NCBI GenBank assembly: GCA_014529385.2
Contig: CM043965.1
Coordinates: 13,660,412-13,724,411 of the forward strand
Length of the DNA stretch: 64,000 bases
Source of the DNA: Adiantum capillus-veneris
Lineage: Eukaryota > Streptophyta > Polypodiopsida > Polypodiales > Pteridaceae
Direction of reading: 5' to 3'
Part shown: one piece after another, positions 1 to 9,810 of the stretch
How positions within the stretch are numbered: the first letter of the stretch is position 1
Layout: every line of letters begins with the position of its first letter
Position numbers and translations under genes: made by a program
The notes under the pieces: model-generated
Database searches by the model: none
What the model saw: the letters and a program-made list of their open reading frames with translations, nothing else
What the model was told of the DNA's origin: nothing

Positions 1-1470
1 AGTTCCCTCATCATCATGAAATTTGTCCCCATCATCATTTGCTAGAATGGCTTCCACTCTGTCAGCTGTTTTTTCCTCTATACATATGATTTTACGTTCC
101 CTTGCATCAACATACACTAGAGCTCCATGGGCATTTGATCCTTCTAGGAAGAGGGTTGTATACCTTGGTGCCTGAGTGGGGTTTCTAGAGGTGCTACCTC
201 CCCCTCCTGGGGATCACCAACTTGCAAGATCCTTGGTTCTGACTGTCTATACAAAAATTTAGACTCTACAAATCTTTATCAAATTATTAATTCTCACTTA
301 CTAATGTCTATAAAGAGAGGACCCTTATATGAGGTCCAAGCCCTGATATGATAAGACAAATGGAATGCTAGGATCACAGGGAAAAATTTTGAACCAGCAA
401 ATTCTCAATCTGAGCACTAAACTGGACTATAGACATCATATGCATATGATGTCTAAATTCTCAATATTGACTCAAACTTTAATCATTTACTCTCCTTGAT
501 ATGCTTTGTCCAACTCTAGGCTTACCTTGAAGTTCTATCACCTACAGGTAGATCAATCTCTCCTATGTAGGCCTTGGTTGCTACCAGCTTCACTGGAGGG
601 CTAACTAAGTAAAAAATGATCCAAAATGGGTGAAACTTGGCCCTTAAGCTTGCTTAACCCCATGGTGAGCTTTGTTGTCAATTCTGGTCTCTACAACTAC
701 CCCTGAGACATCATCACGTATGATGTCTATCCGATCAAAATGAAGTGGAATTCACTCCAGAGGTCCTCCATCACACAAGCAACTCACTACCTCACTATAA
801 CTTTCAAAATGAAATTTCAACACCTTGTGTGCTAGATATGGTCAAATCAAGCATTCACTTTGTCTCTTGGTCTTTACAAGCCTCAAATTGCTTCAAATTC
901 AATAGAGTTTTTCCTAGTTACTTCTTAACTGCTCTTAATCACAATGGCTCACCAAAATGTGTCTTTTGACCCAATATTAGGCCTCTAAGATATCATATGT
1001 GTATGATGTCTATTTGCTCTAAATGAAGTTCTATTTCTACTCCAGGTGCCCCTGGATGTGTACAATATGCACATGTGATGACAAACAAATTTGGATATCA
1101 AAATTGCACAATATCATCACCTTTTACCAAGGAACTGCCTAGAAAGAGTAAACTTCTCTCAATACTCAATCTATTTGTCCAAATGAAGTGACACTTGGTG
1201 TATGTGATCCACACAACATGTAGACTATGGGTATGAAGTCAAAAGTTCAATTTGACTGCCAGATTTACCCTTGAGACATCATACATGTATGATGTCTATT
1301 GATGAATTTTTGTCCAAAACTCATGCACAAGTATTCACAAGTCTTCAACACTACTTCCCAAGCACTTTTACCAATTTTCCATGCAAAAATATGCACAGAA
1401 CCACAAGTTTCCCATATTTTTTTCTTTCAACACACGACTTTTGTCTTTTGGGGACCATATGTTGGTCAAA
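1..1470 (-). repeat. Tandem array of ~280-bp units, each centred on a palindrome
   Basis: Four diverged units each contain a near-perfect palindrome built from AGACATCATATG and its reverse complement. The copies lie at 431-454, 706-728, 988-1011 and 1274-1297, so the spacing is 275, 282 and 286 bases. The first and fourth are perfect 24-mers with different central bases; the second and third have small mismatches. Sequence between the cores is AT-rich and non-coding, with scattered shared words such as tgatcca and atgaagt. Next to the LTR-like segment at about 1480-1990 it occupies the position of a 5' leader in a minus-strand LTR retrotransposon, by analogy with 11880-13870. I see no gene here. 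The element would extend left beyond the window. Confidence 0.6.
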
Positions 1471-1479
1471 CGTTTAGTC

Positions 1480-1993
1480 TCAAGGTGTACGTAGGGTAAA
1501 ACACCCCTTTAGAACACTTTTGGTGCAAAGTATGTTTTGTCAAGTTTTGTCACTTCGAAGCTCGTGGGAGAGCTCTTTGCAAGAGACTGCAATCATGCAA
1601 GCTTAGCGTTGAAGCGTAGCTCTTGCTGTTGCTAACGTGATGGTGTAGTCGCCTTCAAAATGTAGCTTTCGTAGTGCACATAGAGAGTGGAAGAAGACCT
1701 CACTTTCTCTCACAAACACAAAGCACGCAATTACCATACACTTAGTAGAGCTCAAAAAGATGATTCGTAAAAGTATATCTTAGGGTTACAAAAAATTGGC
1801 TTATATACCTCAATCTTGGAGGTACTAACTCATCAAAATTACCTCCTACTTTTTACCATGGGTTCATCTGACCCGCATATTTAATGAGTTACAATCTAGA
1901 AACTCAATTGAGTCCCAAAAAACAATTACAATTGAGTTCGTTAAATTAAATAATACAAGAATGGTGTAGCTTTCCCATGTTCAACTGTAAACA
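1480..1993 (-). mobile_element. Diverged LTR-like segment (minus orientation)
   Basis: This stretch resembles the LTRs at 3003-3917 and 13899-14819. The clearest match is around 1786-1812, where the ttacaaaaa-ttggctt-atacct string corresponds to 14577-14601. Read on the minus strand this gives a TATA-like box (GGTATATAAGCC), so it may hold the U3 promoter of a relative of the 11.8-kb element. I could not fix TG...CA ends, a primer binding site or a target duplication, so both boundaries are approximate. It could also be a solo or truncated LTR. Confidence 0.4.
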
Positions 1994-1999
1994 AGGGCA

Positions 2000-2533
2000 A
2001 TGTTGATTAGGTATATGGTCAGTGCCCAAATAGCACTACCCACAACACCCAAGCCCCCAAAGGGCCAAAGAAGCCAAAGTAAGAGGCAAGGCACCACAGA
2101 GGTCAAGGAGGATCCACTAAAAAGAGCAAAGATAGAGAAGCAAAAGAAGGAAGAGGAGCCAAAGAAGGAATACAATCCCAAAGGGGTTCCAAAAAAAACA
2201 AAGAAGCCTGTTGCTCCCAGAAAGAGCCCCAAAAAAGCACAAACATATGCCAAAGAGGACCAAAAGAATCCCAAGGAGACAGAGCCTAAGGAGGAGCAAA
2301 AGAAGGAGGAGAAAAAGAAGGCCAAGGAGGAGAAAAAGAAGTCCAAGGAGATAGAGCCTAAGGAGGATCAAAATAAGCCGAAGGAGATAGAGCCTAAGGA
2401 GGGCAATCATATAGAAGAAGACCCCAAAACACCAAGGAAGAGCCCAAGGAAAACAGAGGAAACTAGCACAAGAAAGAGTCCTAGGACTCCTAGAACCCCC
2501 AAAAGTGTTTGTGAAGCAGAATTTTATAAGTAG
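2000..2533 (+). CDS. Lysine/glutamate/proline-rich hypothetical ORF (177 aa)
   Basis: An open frame encodes a very basic, low-complexity protein. The middle repeats a K-E-I-E-P-K-E-type motif with long K/E runs that would be disordered or coiled coil. The C-terminus carries repeated K-S-P-R-K, R-K-S-P-R and T-P-R-T-P-K motifs like those of histone H1 tails or other DNA-binding linkers. It lies about 280 bases upstream of the gag start of the old plus-strand Ty3 element, so it could be an accessory ORF of that element. It could equally be a captured host fragment or a chance ORF in A-rich sequence. No catalytic or structural domain is visible, and the start codon is not supported by any other signal. 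Confidence 0.3.
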   Translation: MLIRYMVSAQIALPTTPKPPKGQRSQSKRQGTTEVKEDPLKRAKIEKQKKEEEPKKEYNPKGVPKKTKKPVAPRKSPKKAQTYAKEDQKNPKETEPKEEQKKEEKKKAKEEKKKSKEIEPKEDQNKPKEIEPKEGNHIEEDPKTPRKSPRKTEETSTRKSPRTPRTPKSVCEAEFYK

Positions 2534-2562
2534 CAAAGTAGTACATATTCTTGACATACTAT

Positions 2563-2710
2563 CTACTTGAGAGCATTTTGTAAAGAGAAAACATTACATA
2601 CAGTACTCTACTTGAGAGCAATTTGTAGAGAGAAAACATTACATACTCATATTTTTTTGTAAAGAGATAACATTACAAATTCCCTCCTTGAGAGTATGGT
2701 GTAAATTTTA
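2563..2710 (+). repeat. Short tandem repeat, ~45-bp unit, about three copies
   Basis: The unit begins ctacttgagagcattttgta and contains aaagagaaaacattacata. Copies start at 2563 and 2608, and a more diverged third copy runs to about 2710. It lies between the lysine-rich ORF and the Ty3 gag start. No function is apparent. Confidence 0.65.
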
Positions 2711-2809
2711 CAACTTTCACTAGCTCCATTTCTCGTGTAGCTCCCAATAAAGTCGTTTTTCATAGTCCAACAATTTTGAAATCAACTGTCAAGGTTCAAT
2801 CCATAATCC

Positions 2810-3002
2810 ATGCCAATTGTCAACAAGATTGATCAATTTGATGGAAAGAATATCACAAAGTATCTCCGTCAATATGAGAAGGAGATGGAGTTAAACAGGG
2901 TGCTAGGAATCAAGATGATCAAGAATTTTGAGCTTGTTGTGATATCAAAGATTTGAGTTCATGTGAAGACAATAAGGGATGAGCATGGAGAAGGTTAGGA
3001 AG
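2810..3002 (+). pseudogene. gag: Ty3/gypsy gag, 5' part, split by the insertion at 3003
   Basis: The ATG at 2810 opens a frame encoding a gag N-terminus (M-P-I-V-N-K-I-D-Q-F-D-G, then a Tyr/Glu-rich helix). An in-frame TGA lies at 2954-2956 and a TAG shortly before the break. The frame resumes at 14820 after the 11.8-kb insert: skipping the insert and counting GGAAG once continues straight into the downstream gag frame. Gag would form the particle shell of the retroelement. Several stops show this copy is dead. Naming the lineage would need a database search. The later protease and RT at 16-18 kb belong to the same element. Confidence 0.6.
2998..3002 (+). repeat. Target site duplication GGAAG (left copy)
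   Basis: GGAAG immediately precedes the LTR at 3003 and is repeated at 14820-14824 directly after the second LTR. A perfect 5-bp duplication is what Ty3 integrase leaves, and it fixes both outer ends of the 3003-14819 element. Confidence 0.85.
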
Positions 3003-3917
3003 TGTGGGATGCATGTCTAACCTCACCATCCTATCTTATTGCAGTATTAGTGAGAAGTACGATTAAATTGTCAATCCATGGGATGAAGCTGACTTGACTA
3101 GTGCATAGAGGCTACAAGAGGTTGTCAATCTCTCAGAAGACAACTAACAACTTGCATCTAACTCAAGCTATGCTCATGACTAAAATCACCAAAAGCCAAT
3201 CGCTCATTCCAAACAAATCGCATCCGTTACAGCATCAAATGACATCCAAACGTAGTGAAACTTCTAGGACATGTATATAAGACCTAAGCACACATGCTTA
3301 TGGTCTCAAACCCCACTTTAGGTCAAGTTCCAAAATCGCAATTATTAACAGCAGTGGATTTTGGACCTAGTAGTTTTTGACCCACAATGCATCTAAATGC
3401 TTAGCAATGATGCCCCAATACCCCGCCTATACTTAGTTTTTGATTTATAAGTGTAAATTCCTAGTTATGATGAAATTAGGCCGCGGGTCGGCAACGCCAA
3501 AAGCTACGAAATACTGTGAAGTGCTTACGTCAATGCGTAGAACTCTTACCTGCGGTTGCAATGAAACAAACATGACTGCAATGTCACTGGGGAGGGAGTA
3601 GGAAGCGCGAGAAGGATAGGAGTGAGCACCGTTAGCTCATGCTGTGTATTTCTTATCCAAAAACTTATTAAAAACTTACAAAAATTGGCGTTAATACCTT
3701 AGCCAAGGTTTTTGGGTGGTCAAAACTAATAATCTGAAGTTCTACCAAAGCTGGGTAATGCCAGGTTGATACAATCTAGAAGCTTGTAGCCTCGGATCAT
3801 TAATTACAGAGTTTATCCAAGAAAATAGGAGTTACAATATTTCCGATTTATCAAAATAATAAGTGTTTTACAAAGAGAGCTCCGAAAAATGGTATCCGTG
3901 TTAGCTTGCTACTAACA
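3003..3917 (-). repeat. 3' LTR of the 11.8-kb element
   Basis: This 915-bp LTR reads TGTTAG...CCCACA on the minus strand and aligns along its length with 13899-14819. Near 3331-3350 it carries a decayed version of the palindrome half-site found in the leader array (atcgcaattattaac). A purine-rich tract abuts its minus-strand start. Confidence 0.85.
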
Positions 3918-3932
3918 TTCCCCCCCTCCTCG
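3918..3932 (-). other. Polypurine tract of the 11.8-kb element
   Basis: The minus strand reads GGAGGGGGGGAA directly before the LTR start TGTTAG. This is the expected site for priming plus-strand DNA synthesis. Confidence 0.75.
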
Positions 3933-4132
3933 CCTGTGTTGTCCCTTGACACAACTTTATGGGCTGAAATAGTCTTTGGGCTGGCGACTGGCGAGTCGGT
4001 CTTTAAGCGCATTCAATGCCTTTTGGTATCTGATTTTCCTTTCTTTATCTAGAACTTGCAGAAAATGCATGGTCACTCTGTTCTTTAGCTTCACCGCTAA
4101 GTAGCCTACAAATATTAAGGTGAGGTTGCTGA

Positions 4133-5060
4133 TCATCGACGGAAATATCTTTGTTCACCAAGTGAAGAATCCTGTGTAGAAAGCTTCCTCGAACGCCAAC
4201 ATATTATGTGATGGTAAGAACATACACCGGGCGTAGAAGCCATAGAGGACTTGTTCGAAAGGCTGACCACTAAGATCATAACATAACCCTTTATTTCCCT
4301 TGAGGAATGACATCCACGGGGCGCGTGATTGCTCTGGCTCATGAAAAACTTCAATACAAGTGAGCAACATTCGGCATATCTTATATAACATTGCACAAGA
4401 GAGATCTGGTAGACTCTTGAAGAAAAAAATGGCACCCGTTAGGGTTTTCACCATGTATTCCTTTGTGGCTTGTTATTTCTCTGGAGCTGCCAGTCTTGTA
4501 GTTCAGCCAGGTTGGCCGCTTCTTCGTCAATGCCTCATGCTCTTGCCAAGTCCTTACTCTTGGTACATGACAAAAAGTGGGATCTCTTTGCAGGGCTGCA
4601 GGTGCTCTTGTGAACAGAATCAAATACCTCGGATTCTTGTTCAACCCGCTCAACCTCCAGTTTGGGTGGTCTTTATCTGCGCCATCTGTTTGCATGTCTT
4701 CATACAGCCTTTCTTTTACTTGGAGTAACTCCACATTTATCAAGGGGTATGGCAGGGATTGCCGATGCCATTGCACATTGATATGATTGGGACAGAGTGA
4801 AGAACTCTCAAGTCCCAATCCATCACGGCCTTCCACTGCTCATCCATCTCTTGTGTGATCTTTTCTTTTAGTGCGTCTTCTTTAGCTTTCGACAGCTGGA
4901 CCGTGGGCACTGTGTCTGTATCTGTAATATTTATTTGAAAATCATCTTCACCACTCGTCTCTACTGTGGACTGTGTCTCCAACTTAGCAAATGAGACCAA
5001 GGGTATATCTATCTGCGGTGGCTCTGAAGGGCCTGCCTCTTCTTGCATTTTTGTATCCAC
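4133..5060 (-). pseudogene. Minus-strand ORF remnants near the 3' LTR, function unknown
   Basis: Two overlapping minus-strand frames are visible. One, at 4740-5060, starts M-D-T-K-M-Q-E-E-A and is acidic with a Lys/Glu helix. The other, at 4381-4836, is rich in Trp, Arg and His. They are collinear with the LTR orientation and lie where a 3' ORF would sit, so they may be the element's own protein. No domain is recognised. They could be one broken gene joined by a frameshift near 4790. The stretch 3933-4132 shows nothing. Confidence 0.3.
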
Positions 5061-5101
5061 CGAAGAAAGCGTGAATCAAGGCAATTCCTTGCACACAATT
5101 C

Positions 5102-5926
5102 TTGAAGAAGTCTCATAAACTTTTTCAGACTCAATATCCAAAATCGACTCACTCAAAAACCAGAACGACAATGCGCTATAAGCATATACTCTCTTTTTAC
5201 AAGACTAACTGCCATGGAGCCCAGGTTTACTTGGACCCTAGTGAAGAGTATGCTATTTGCATTGATGACCATGGTATTGAGTTCGAAGAAGAGATTAGGG
5301 AAAACAAACAAGGAAAAATGTACATGGACAAAAACGGAACTCAATATATACAAATCAAAAACCCTGATGTGGTAAAAAAATGGGGATTAGAAGTAAACAC
5401 CATAATCCCAGATATGTCAGCAAAAGAAGGACCACCAACTTTAGAATTCGAGGGATAAGATCAAGTAGATTTGAAGCCTTTGAAACAGCATAGTACGGAT
5501 AATCCTAGTATCAGGGTCTATTGTTGGGAAGATAGAAACATAAAAGATCTTTTGTGGACTTTGCATGCCAAACCAGGACAACTGACGGCCATGAAGATCA
5601 TCTATATCTTCAAGGTAAAAAATAAGGGATCAACAGACCTACCAACCTACATGTTTAGGCATTGTTATAACAACAACTTTGTTATGATGACTCCTAAGGA
5701 GGTAGAACAAACCAAATACCAAGGGTATTCCATAAGGGATTGGATATTGGGACAAGGCCCAGAAACCATTCCAAGAGATGAACACCGTGAGAGATCATTT
5801 GAGAGTAATGTGAAAAAACTAGAAACCACCTCATCACGTAGAAAATCGGGTGACTCTAAAGCCAGTCTAGGGCTACGAGAGAGCTACATGAGTCACTATT
5901 TCCAACAGATTGGTTTGAAGGACTAG
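5102..5926 (+). pseudogene. gag: Ty3/gypsy gag N-terminal region (plus-sense cassette)
   Basis: A single frame runs from 5102 to 5926 with one in-frame TAA at 5456-5458. The product is about 270 residues of mixed charge with a Lys/Ser-rich C-terminal tail. It resembles no named domain to my eye, but it sits directly before a recognisable retrotransposon gag core. A frameshift close to 5930-5950 moves translation into the frame of the gag core. Its sense is opposite to the flanking LTRs. Confidence 0.45.
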
Positions 5927-5949
5927 AAACAAGACCAACTTCCAGGAGA

Positions 5950-6447
5950 CCGGGAGTTGAACCAAACAGACACGTCAGATCAACTGATTTTCAGAAATGG
6001 GTCAGAATATACAGTGGATCAGGGGATCCATATGACCACTTAGCAAGCTTTAAGCAAGTGCTAAGATCAGAATGTATATTCGATTTCCATACTCAATTCG
6101 AGGGGTTTGGAATGACATTAGAAGGAAAAGCATTGACATGGTTCCAAAACATTCCACCAAGGTCAATCATGGACTTGAATACATTAGCTCAAGGATTTGT
6201 AGCTGCTTGTTCCAAAATGGGGATCAAACATAATACGGTAGCTCAAATCTACAACTTCAAGCAGAAACATGGTGAGTTTGTTAGGGATTGTGCAACTCGA
6301 TTGAAACAATACATTGCCAGATGCCCAAGCCTAGAGATACCTGCAGAAGAACGACTTGTATCCTTGTTTCTAGAGGGACTACTAAACAAAGAACTTCATG
6401 CTATACTCTATAGTAAAAAGCATACAACCCTAGAAGAGTGTGTGTGA
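5950..6447 (+). pseudogene. gag: Ty3/gypsy gag core (retrotransposon gag domain)
   Basis: The frame reads through the typical gag sequence: a G-S-G-D-P-Y-D-H-L-A-S-F segment, then F-G-M-T-L-E-G-K-A-L-T-W-F-Q and a long helix ending Y-I-A-R-C-P. This matches the plant Retrotrans_gag capsid fold, which assembles the virus-like particle. A TGA at 6445-6447 stops the frame, and further coding continues in pieces to about 7340. It belongs with the protease and RT downstream. Confidence 0.7.
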
Positions 6448-6573
6448 GATGCTATTGACTTAGGAGACAATTGTGATATTTTCAACAAAGAAGATTTCCC
6501 TAAGGATAACCAAAGCAAGAAAATAGCATCCACTAAACCAGCACAAGTGGGAACAGCTGCTGGAGCACCGCTC

Positions 6574-7340
6574 TCAACCACAGAAGATATGCTTAAAAGG
6601 ATGAATCACATGATGAACAACATGCAAAAAGCACCTATGAGGGGACCAGGATAGGGGATACCTCAACAGGGACAACCAATTAGGCCACAAAAATGGTGTG
6701 CAATCGAGGGTAAGTGGACCAACCATGAGACCCACGAGTGCTATTTCAGACCAAAGTATGATGGGAATGTTCAGTACGTGCCCATGAGGCCACAAGGACA
6801 ACCCATGTACAGATATCAGCCTAATATGTCCCAAGCTCAAAGACCACCAATGGGTATGGAAAGACCTCACCCTGTGTTGGGACAACAACCTCCGTATCCA
6901 GGACATAATGTAGTGCCTGTAAAGTACATGCACTCGGAAGGAGTCATAAATGAGCAAACATTAGTGCCTGTTACACCCTATGCGGAGCCTAGTCCATCTA
7001 CAGTAATGGTAGAAGGAGATTGGTATAATTCACATCCACCACCAATGGAAGAAACCGTTACTTATGGTCCACCAGAGCTCGCACCAATGTATTATGTAGC
7101 TAATCAAGGTGTCAGACCTCCCAGACCCATGATTAAGCCAAGAACAGGAAACTGTCATAACTGTGGTGCAGTGATCACTGGAAAAATGAATCTCCATAGC
7201 TTGACAAAAACCTCAAACTAGTTGAAGCCTATTGCATACAATGTTGCAAAAATGGAGGACACTTTCTGGAAGATTGTCCTAAAAATCCTTTAAATAAGGG
7301 TAAAACAATAGTAAACGTAGTCCAAGTGATACCTAGTAGC
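6574..7340 (+). pseudogene. gag: Gag C-terminal region with Pro/Met-rich linker and CCHC zinc knuckle
   Basis: Plus-strand frames encode a Pro-Gln-Met-rich linker (M-R-P-Q-G-Q-P-M-Y-R type). Next comes a C-x2-C pair (C-H-N-C-G), and about 30 residues later, after a frameshift near 7200, a C-x2-C-x4-H-x4-C knuckle (C-I-Q-C-C-K-N-G-G-H-F-L-E-D-C, near 7231-7280). Such knuckles bind the genomic RNA. A TAG near 6653 and the frameshift make this copy non-functional. Confidence 0.55.
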
Positions 7341-7958
7341 TCGTCAGATAGTGAACCAAATGTTTCGATCAAGGTAATCACTAGAGCCCAAGCCAAGAAA
7401 AAGAAACACAACTCCTCTGATGATTCAAAAAATACGAAAGTTTCCTCTCAAAGAATCAAAAGGAGCAGAAGCAAAATATATGAGATGAGAAAACAAAAAC
7501 AAAGGGTTGAAATCGAGGAGAAAGCAAAAAAGCTATTCCAAGAAAAGTTGAAAGAAACTGGAAGTGAAATCAAGGAAACCACAGTGAAATCCGGAGGATC
7601 CATTGTGGTTGATAAATGTTTTTGAACCTATTAATGCTGCATTGGAAGCCTACCAAGCAGGACTTAAAGCAGGCCAAAACATGGAAACAAATGAAAAAAC
7701 TATCCTTCTCCAGACATGGAAGCAGCTAAGCTGGAAGCTTATCAAAATTTGGTAAGAATCACGCAAGAAATGCTGGAAAAAGAAAAACCCAAGCTTGAAA
7801 GTATTGCAAAACCTGAGGAGCTTGTGGTAAGAGGCACTAAAGAAAAATCCAATGTGGTGGCAGAACCCCACCTTGAAATAATACAACGAAAGCTTATAGT
7901 GCCTGACAACGAAGATGCCTTAGACGGAATTCCATTCGTAGAGGAAGACTGGCCATGA
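7326..7958 (+). pseudogene. Lys/Glu-rich linker between gag and protease
   Basis: Two plus-strand frames (7326-7625 and 7716-7958) encode highly charged segments with K-K-K-H, K-R-S-R-S-K and E-K-E-K-P-K stretches, probably coiled coil. They lie between the zinc knuckle and the aspartic protease, where Ty3 polyproteins have a spacer. No enzymatic motif is visible. From 7959 to 8238 the sequence is similar decayed linker with stops. Confidence 0.4.
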
Positions 7959-8238
7959 CACTTATAGAAAAAGTGAGAGAGATCAATGATGGGAGCCTAA
8001 CTCTAGAGTCAGCTCCTATAGAGGAAGTCTGGTTGGATAACCTACCTTCTGATGTAAACATGGATGTATAATCCTTGTACGGGGATTGCGGATCTGAAGC
8101 TTCAGAAATGTTGAAACCATTGACCTTGACAACATTAACTTCTTACTTGGGAGATAACAAAGATGATCCATAGTGTGTAAGACCACTTAAGTAAAAAGAG
8201 ATGAACAGACCCTAGAAGTAGACAACATTCATTCAATC

Positions 8239-9165
8239 ATGTCTACACCCATCCAAAGCACTCTTACCTTGGGAGAACTGTTAAAACTCAGACCATACTT
8301 ATGGAATGATCTACAAAAAACCCTAGAGAAGGTGGGGATAATGGGGTTAATCTTGAAAAATTTGGAAAATTTGAAAAACAAAATGGACAACAAAGAGATT
8401 CGATCGGTTCCCATGAACAAAGTCAGAGAATATTACGAAGGGGAAGAAGGAAACACCACCCTATCCGTGAAATATAATGACATTGAAACCATGGCAATAC
8501 TGGATAGTGGAGCTGGCATAGCCATAGCCGCTAAAGCAGTATGGGAATCCTGGGGACAGCCAGCCGTTAGACAAACTCTAATGAAATTTCAATTGGCTGA
8601 CGGACACATTGAGAGACCATTAGGACTGCTTGAAAAAGTGATAGTCAATTCTTGTGGAATTGAATATCAACACACTTTTGCCATAGTAGACTTTGGGAAA
8701 AAACTCAACTATGAAATCATATTGGGAAGACCTTTCATGAAACAGGTACAACTTATCCAAGATTGGGGAAACAATTATTTGTACTTGAAGCAAGTGGGAT
8801 CTATAACAAGAGTAAATCTAAAAGATCACACTTATAGAGATGTCTTGAGAACACCCATACAAGAGTTTGATTCAATCTCTTCAGCTGAAACTAAGCTTCC
8901 ATCCTGGTTAAACAAGGACACTCCTATTTGGATGTGTGGAGCTTCAGAAAATGGAAGATTAAAACGAGAAGAATGTATCCTAGAAAGGGACTGCAAAGAT
9001 GAAGCCTATGTACCTGAACCCTTTCCAAAGCATTTTTTTGAGCCATTCGAATGGACTCAAATTTTAGCCACCATTAATATATGTGTGAATACGTCTATGC
9101 CTACCCAATTTTGCAATGAGAACGGCTATGACATAATTCCCATCCAAATGATTTCAAGAAGATGA
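8239..9165 (+). CDS. Ty3/gypsy aspartic protease (retropepsin) segment
   Basis: An intact 308-residue frame carries a retropepsin. The active-site loop is A-I-L-D-S-G-A-G at residues about 86-93 (Asp89), followed by the flap region and the closing I-I-L-G-R-P-F-M motif near residue 160. The enzyme would cleave the gag-pol polyprotein in the particle. The N-terminal 70 residues are a helical linker and the C-terminal 130 are a spacer before RT. The closest relative in the window is the protease at 47227-48840, which shares the spacing and the L-G-R-P-F-M motif. The frame is open but its partners are broken, so it is a remnant. Confidence 0.75.
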   Translation: MSTPIQSTLTLGELLKLRPYLWNDLQKTLEKVGIMGLILKNLENLKNKMDNKEIRSVPMNKVREYYEGEEGNTTLSVKYNDIETMAILDSGAGIAIAAKAVWESWGQPAVRQTLMKFQLADGHIERPLGLLEKVIVNSCGIEYQHTFAIVDFGKKLNYEIILGRPFMKQVQLIQDWGNNYLYLKQVGSITRVNLKDHTYRDVLRTPIQEFDSISSAETKLPSWLNKDTPIWMCGASENGRLKREECILERDCKDEAYVPEPFPKHFFEPFEWTQILATINICVNTSMPTQFCNENGYDIIPIQMISRR

Positions 9166-9172
9166 GGAACCC

Positions 9173-9808
9173 ATGGACTTAATGAAAGCTCAAAAAGTCT
9201 TTTCGGACCTCTACTACGATGCAACTGATGAGTTAGATGAACACTCAGCTACCTCAGAAGACTCGGGGTCGGAAAAAGAACATATGAGAGCTAAGCTACT
9301 CTTAGAAGGAGGGGAGGAAAAGTTTTTTGACTTTCCAAACCAAAAATCAAGAAGACAAAAATGGTATAGACGAAAGAGAGACACTAGAAACGTGAACACA
9401 CGACCTATGCCATCAATCTCTAGTAGAACACAATTCTTGATGTAGATAGATGCTAATGATTATGTCAAGGACAAAATCACTGGCAGACATCCTTCAAACA
9501 AAAATTCAAAAATGTCTCAAACATAGAGAAAAACAAGGAAGGATACTCAAGCAAACCCACACGATAAAAAGCCACTCATGACTCGAGTCGAGTGGAAAAA
9601 GAAATATCAAGAGTTGGAAAAAGCTCTAAAGAATATATACACTACCAAAATGGAAACCACGGAAGAGGATGGTAAGGATGTAATGAGTGTTCCATCCCAT
9701 TACAAAAAGTATACTCTCCAAGATAAAAAAATCATAGTCGAGCAACCTGTTAGGAATTACAAAAACAGGGCGAGTCTTACGAAGGGCCTGAAAACGCTAA
9801 AAGGATAG
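9173..9808 (+). pseudogene. Protease-RT spacer
   Basis: Frames at 9173-9445 and 9578-9808 encode an acidic segment (D-E-L-D-E-H-S-A-T-S-E-D) followed by basic stretches (R-R-Q-K-W-Y-R-R-K-R). They correspond in position to the acidic-then-basic tail of the protease ORF at about 48480-48760 in the 19.4-kb element. There is no catalytic motif. Confidence 0.4.
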
Positions 9809-9810
9809 AC

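Noticed and set aside
431-1297. CRISPR-like array
   Set aside because: Spacing of ~280 bases, diverged cores and plant retroelement context exclude it.
1981-2557. Minus-strand Leu/Phe-rich ORFs opposite the lysine-rich ORF
   Set aside because: Mirror translation of A-rich coding sequence; no signal peptide or membrane topology of its own is convincing.
3003-3917. Reading the 915-bp LTR pair as belonging to the plus-sense pol cassette
   Set aside because: The primer site and polypurine tract both read minus; no plus-sense primer site follows 3917.
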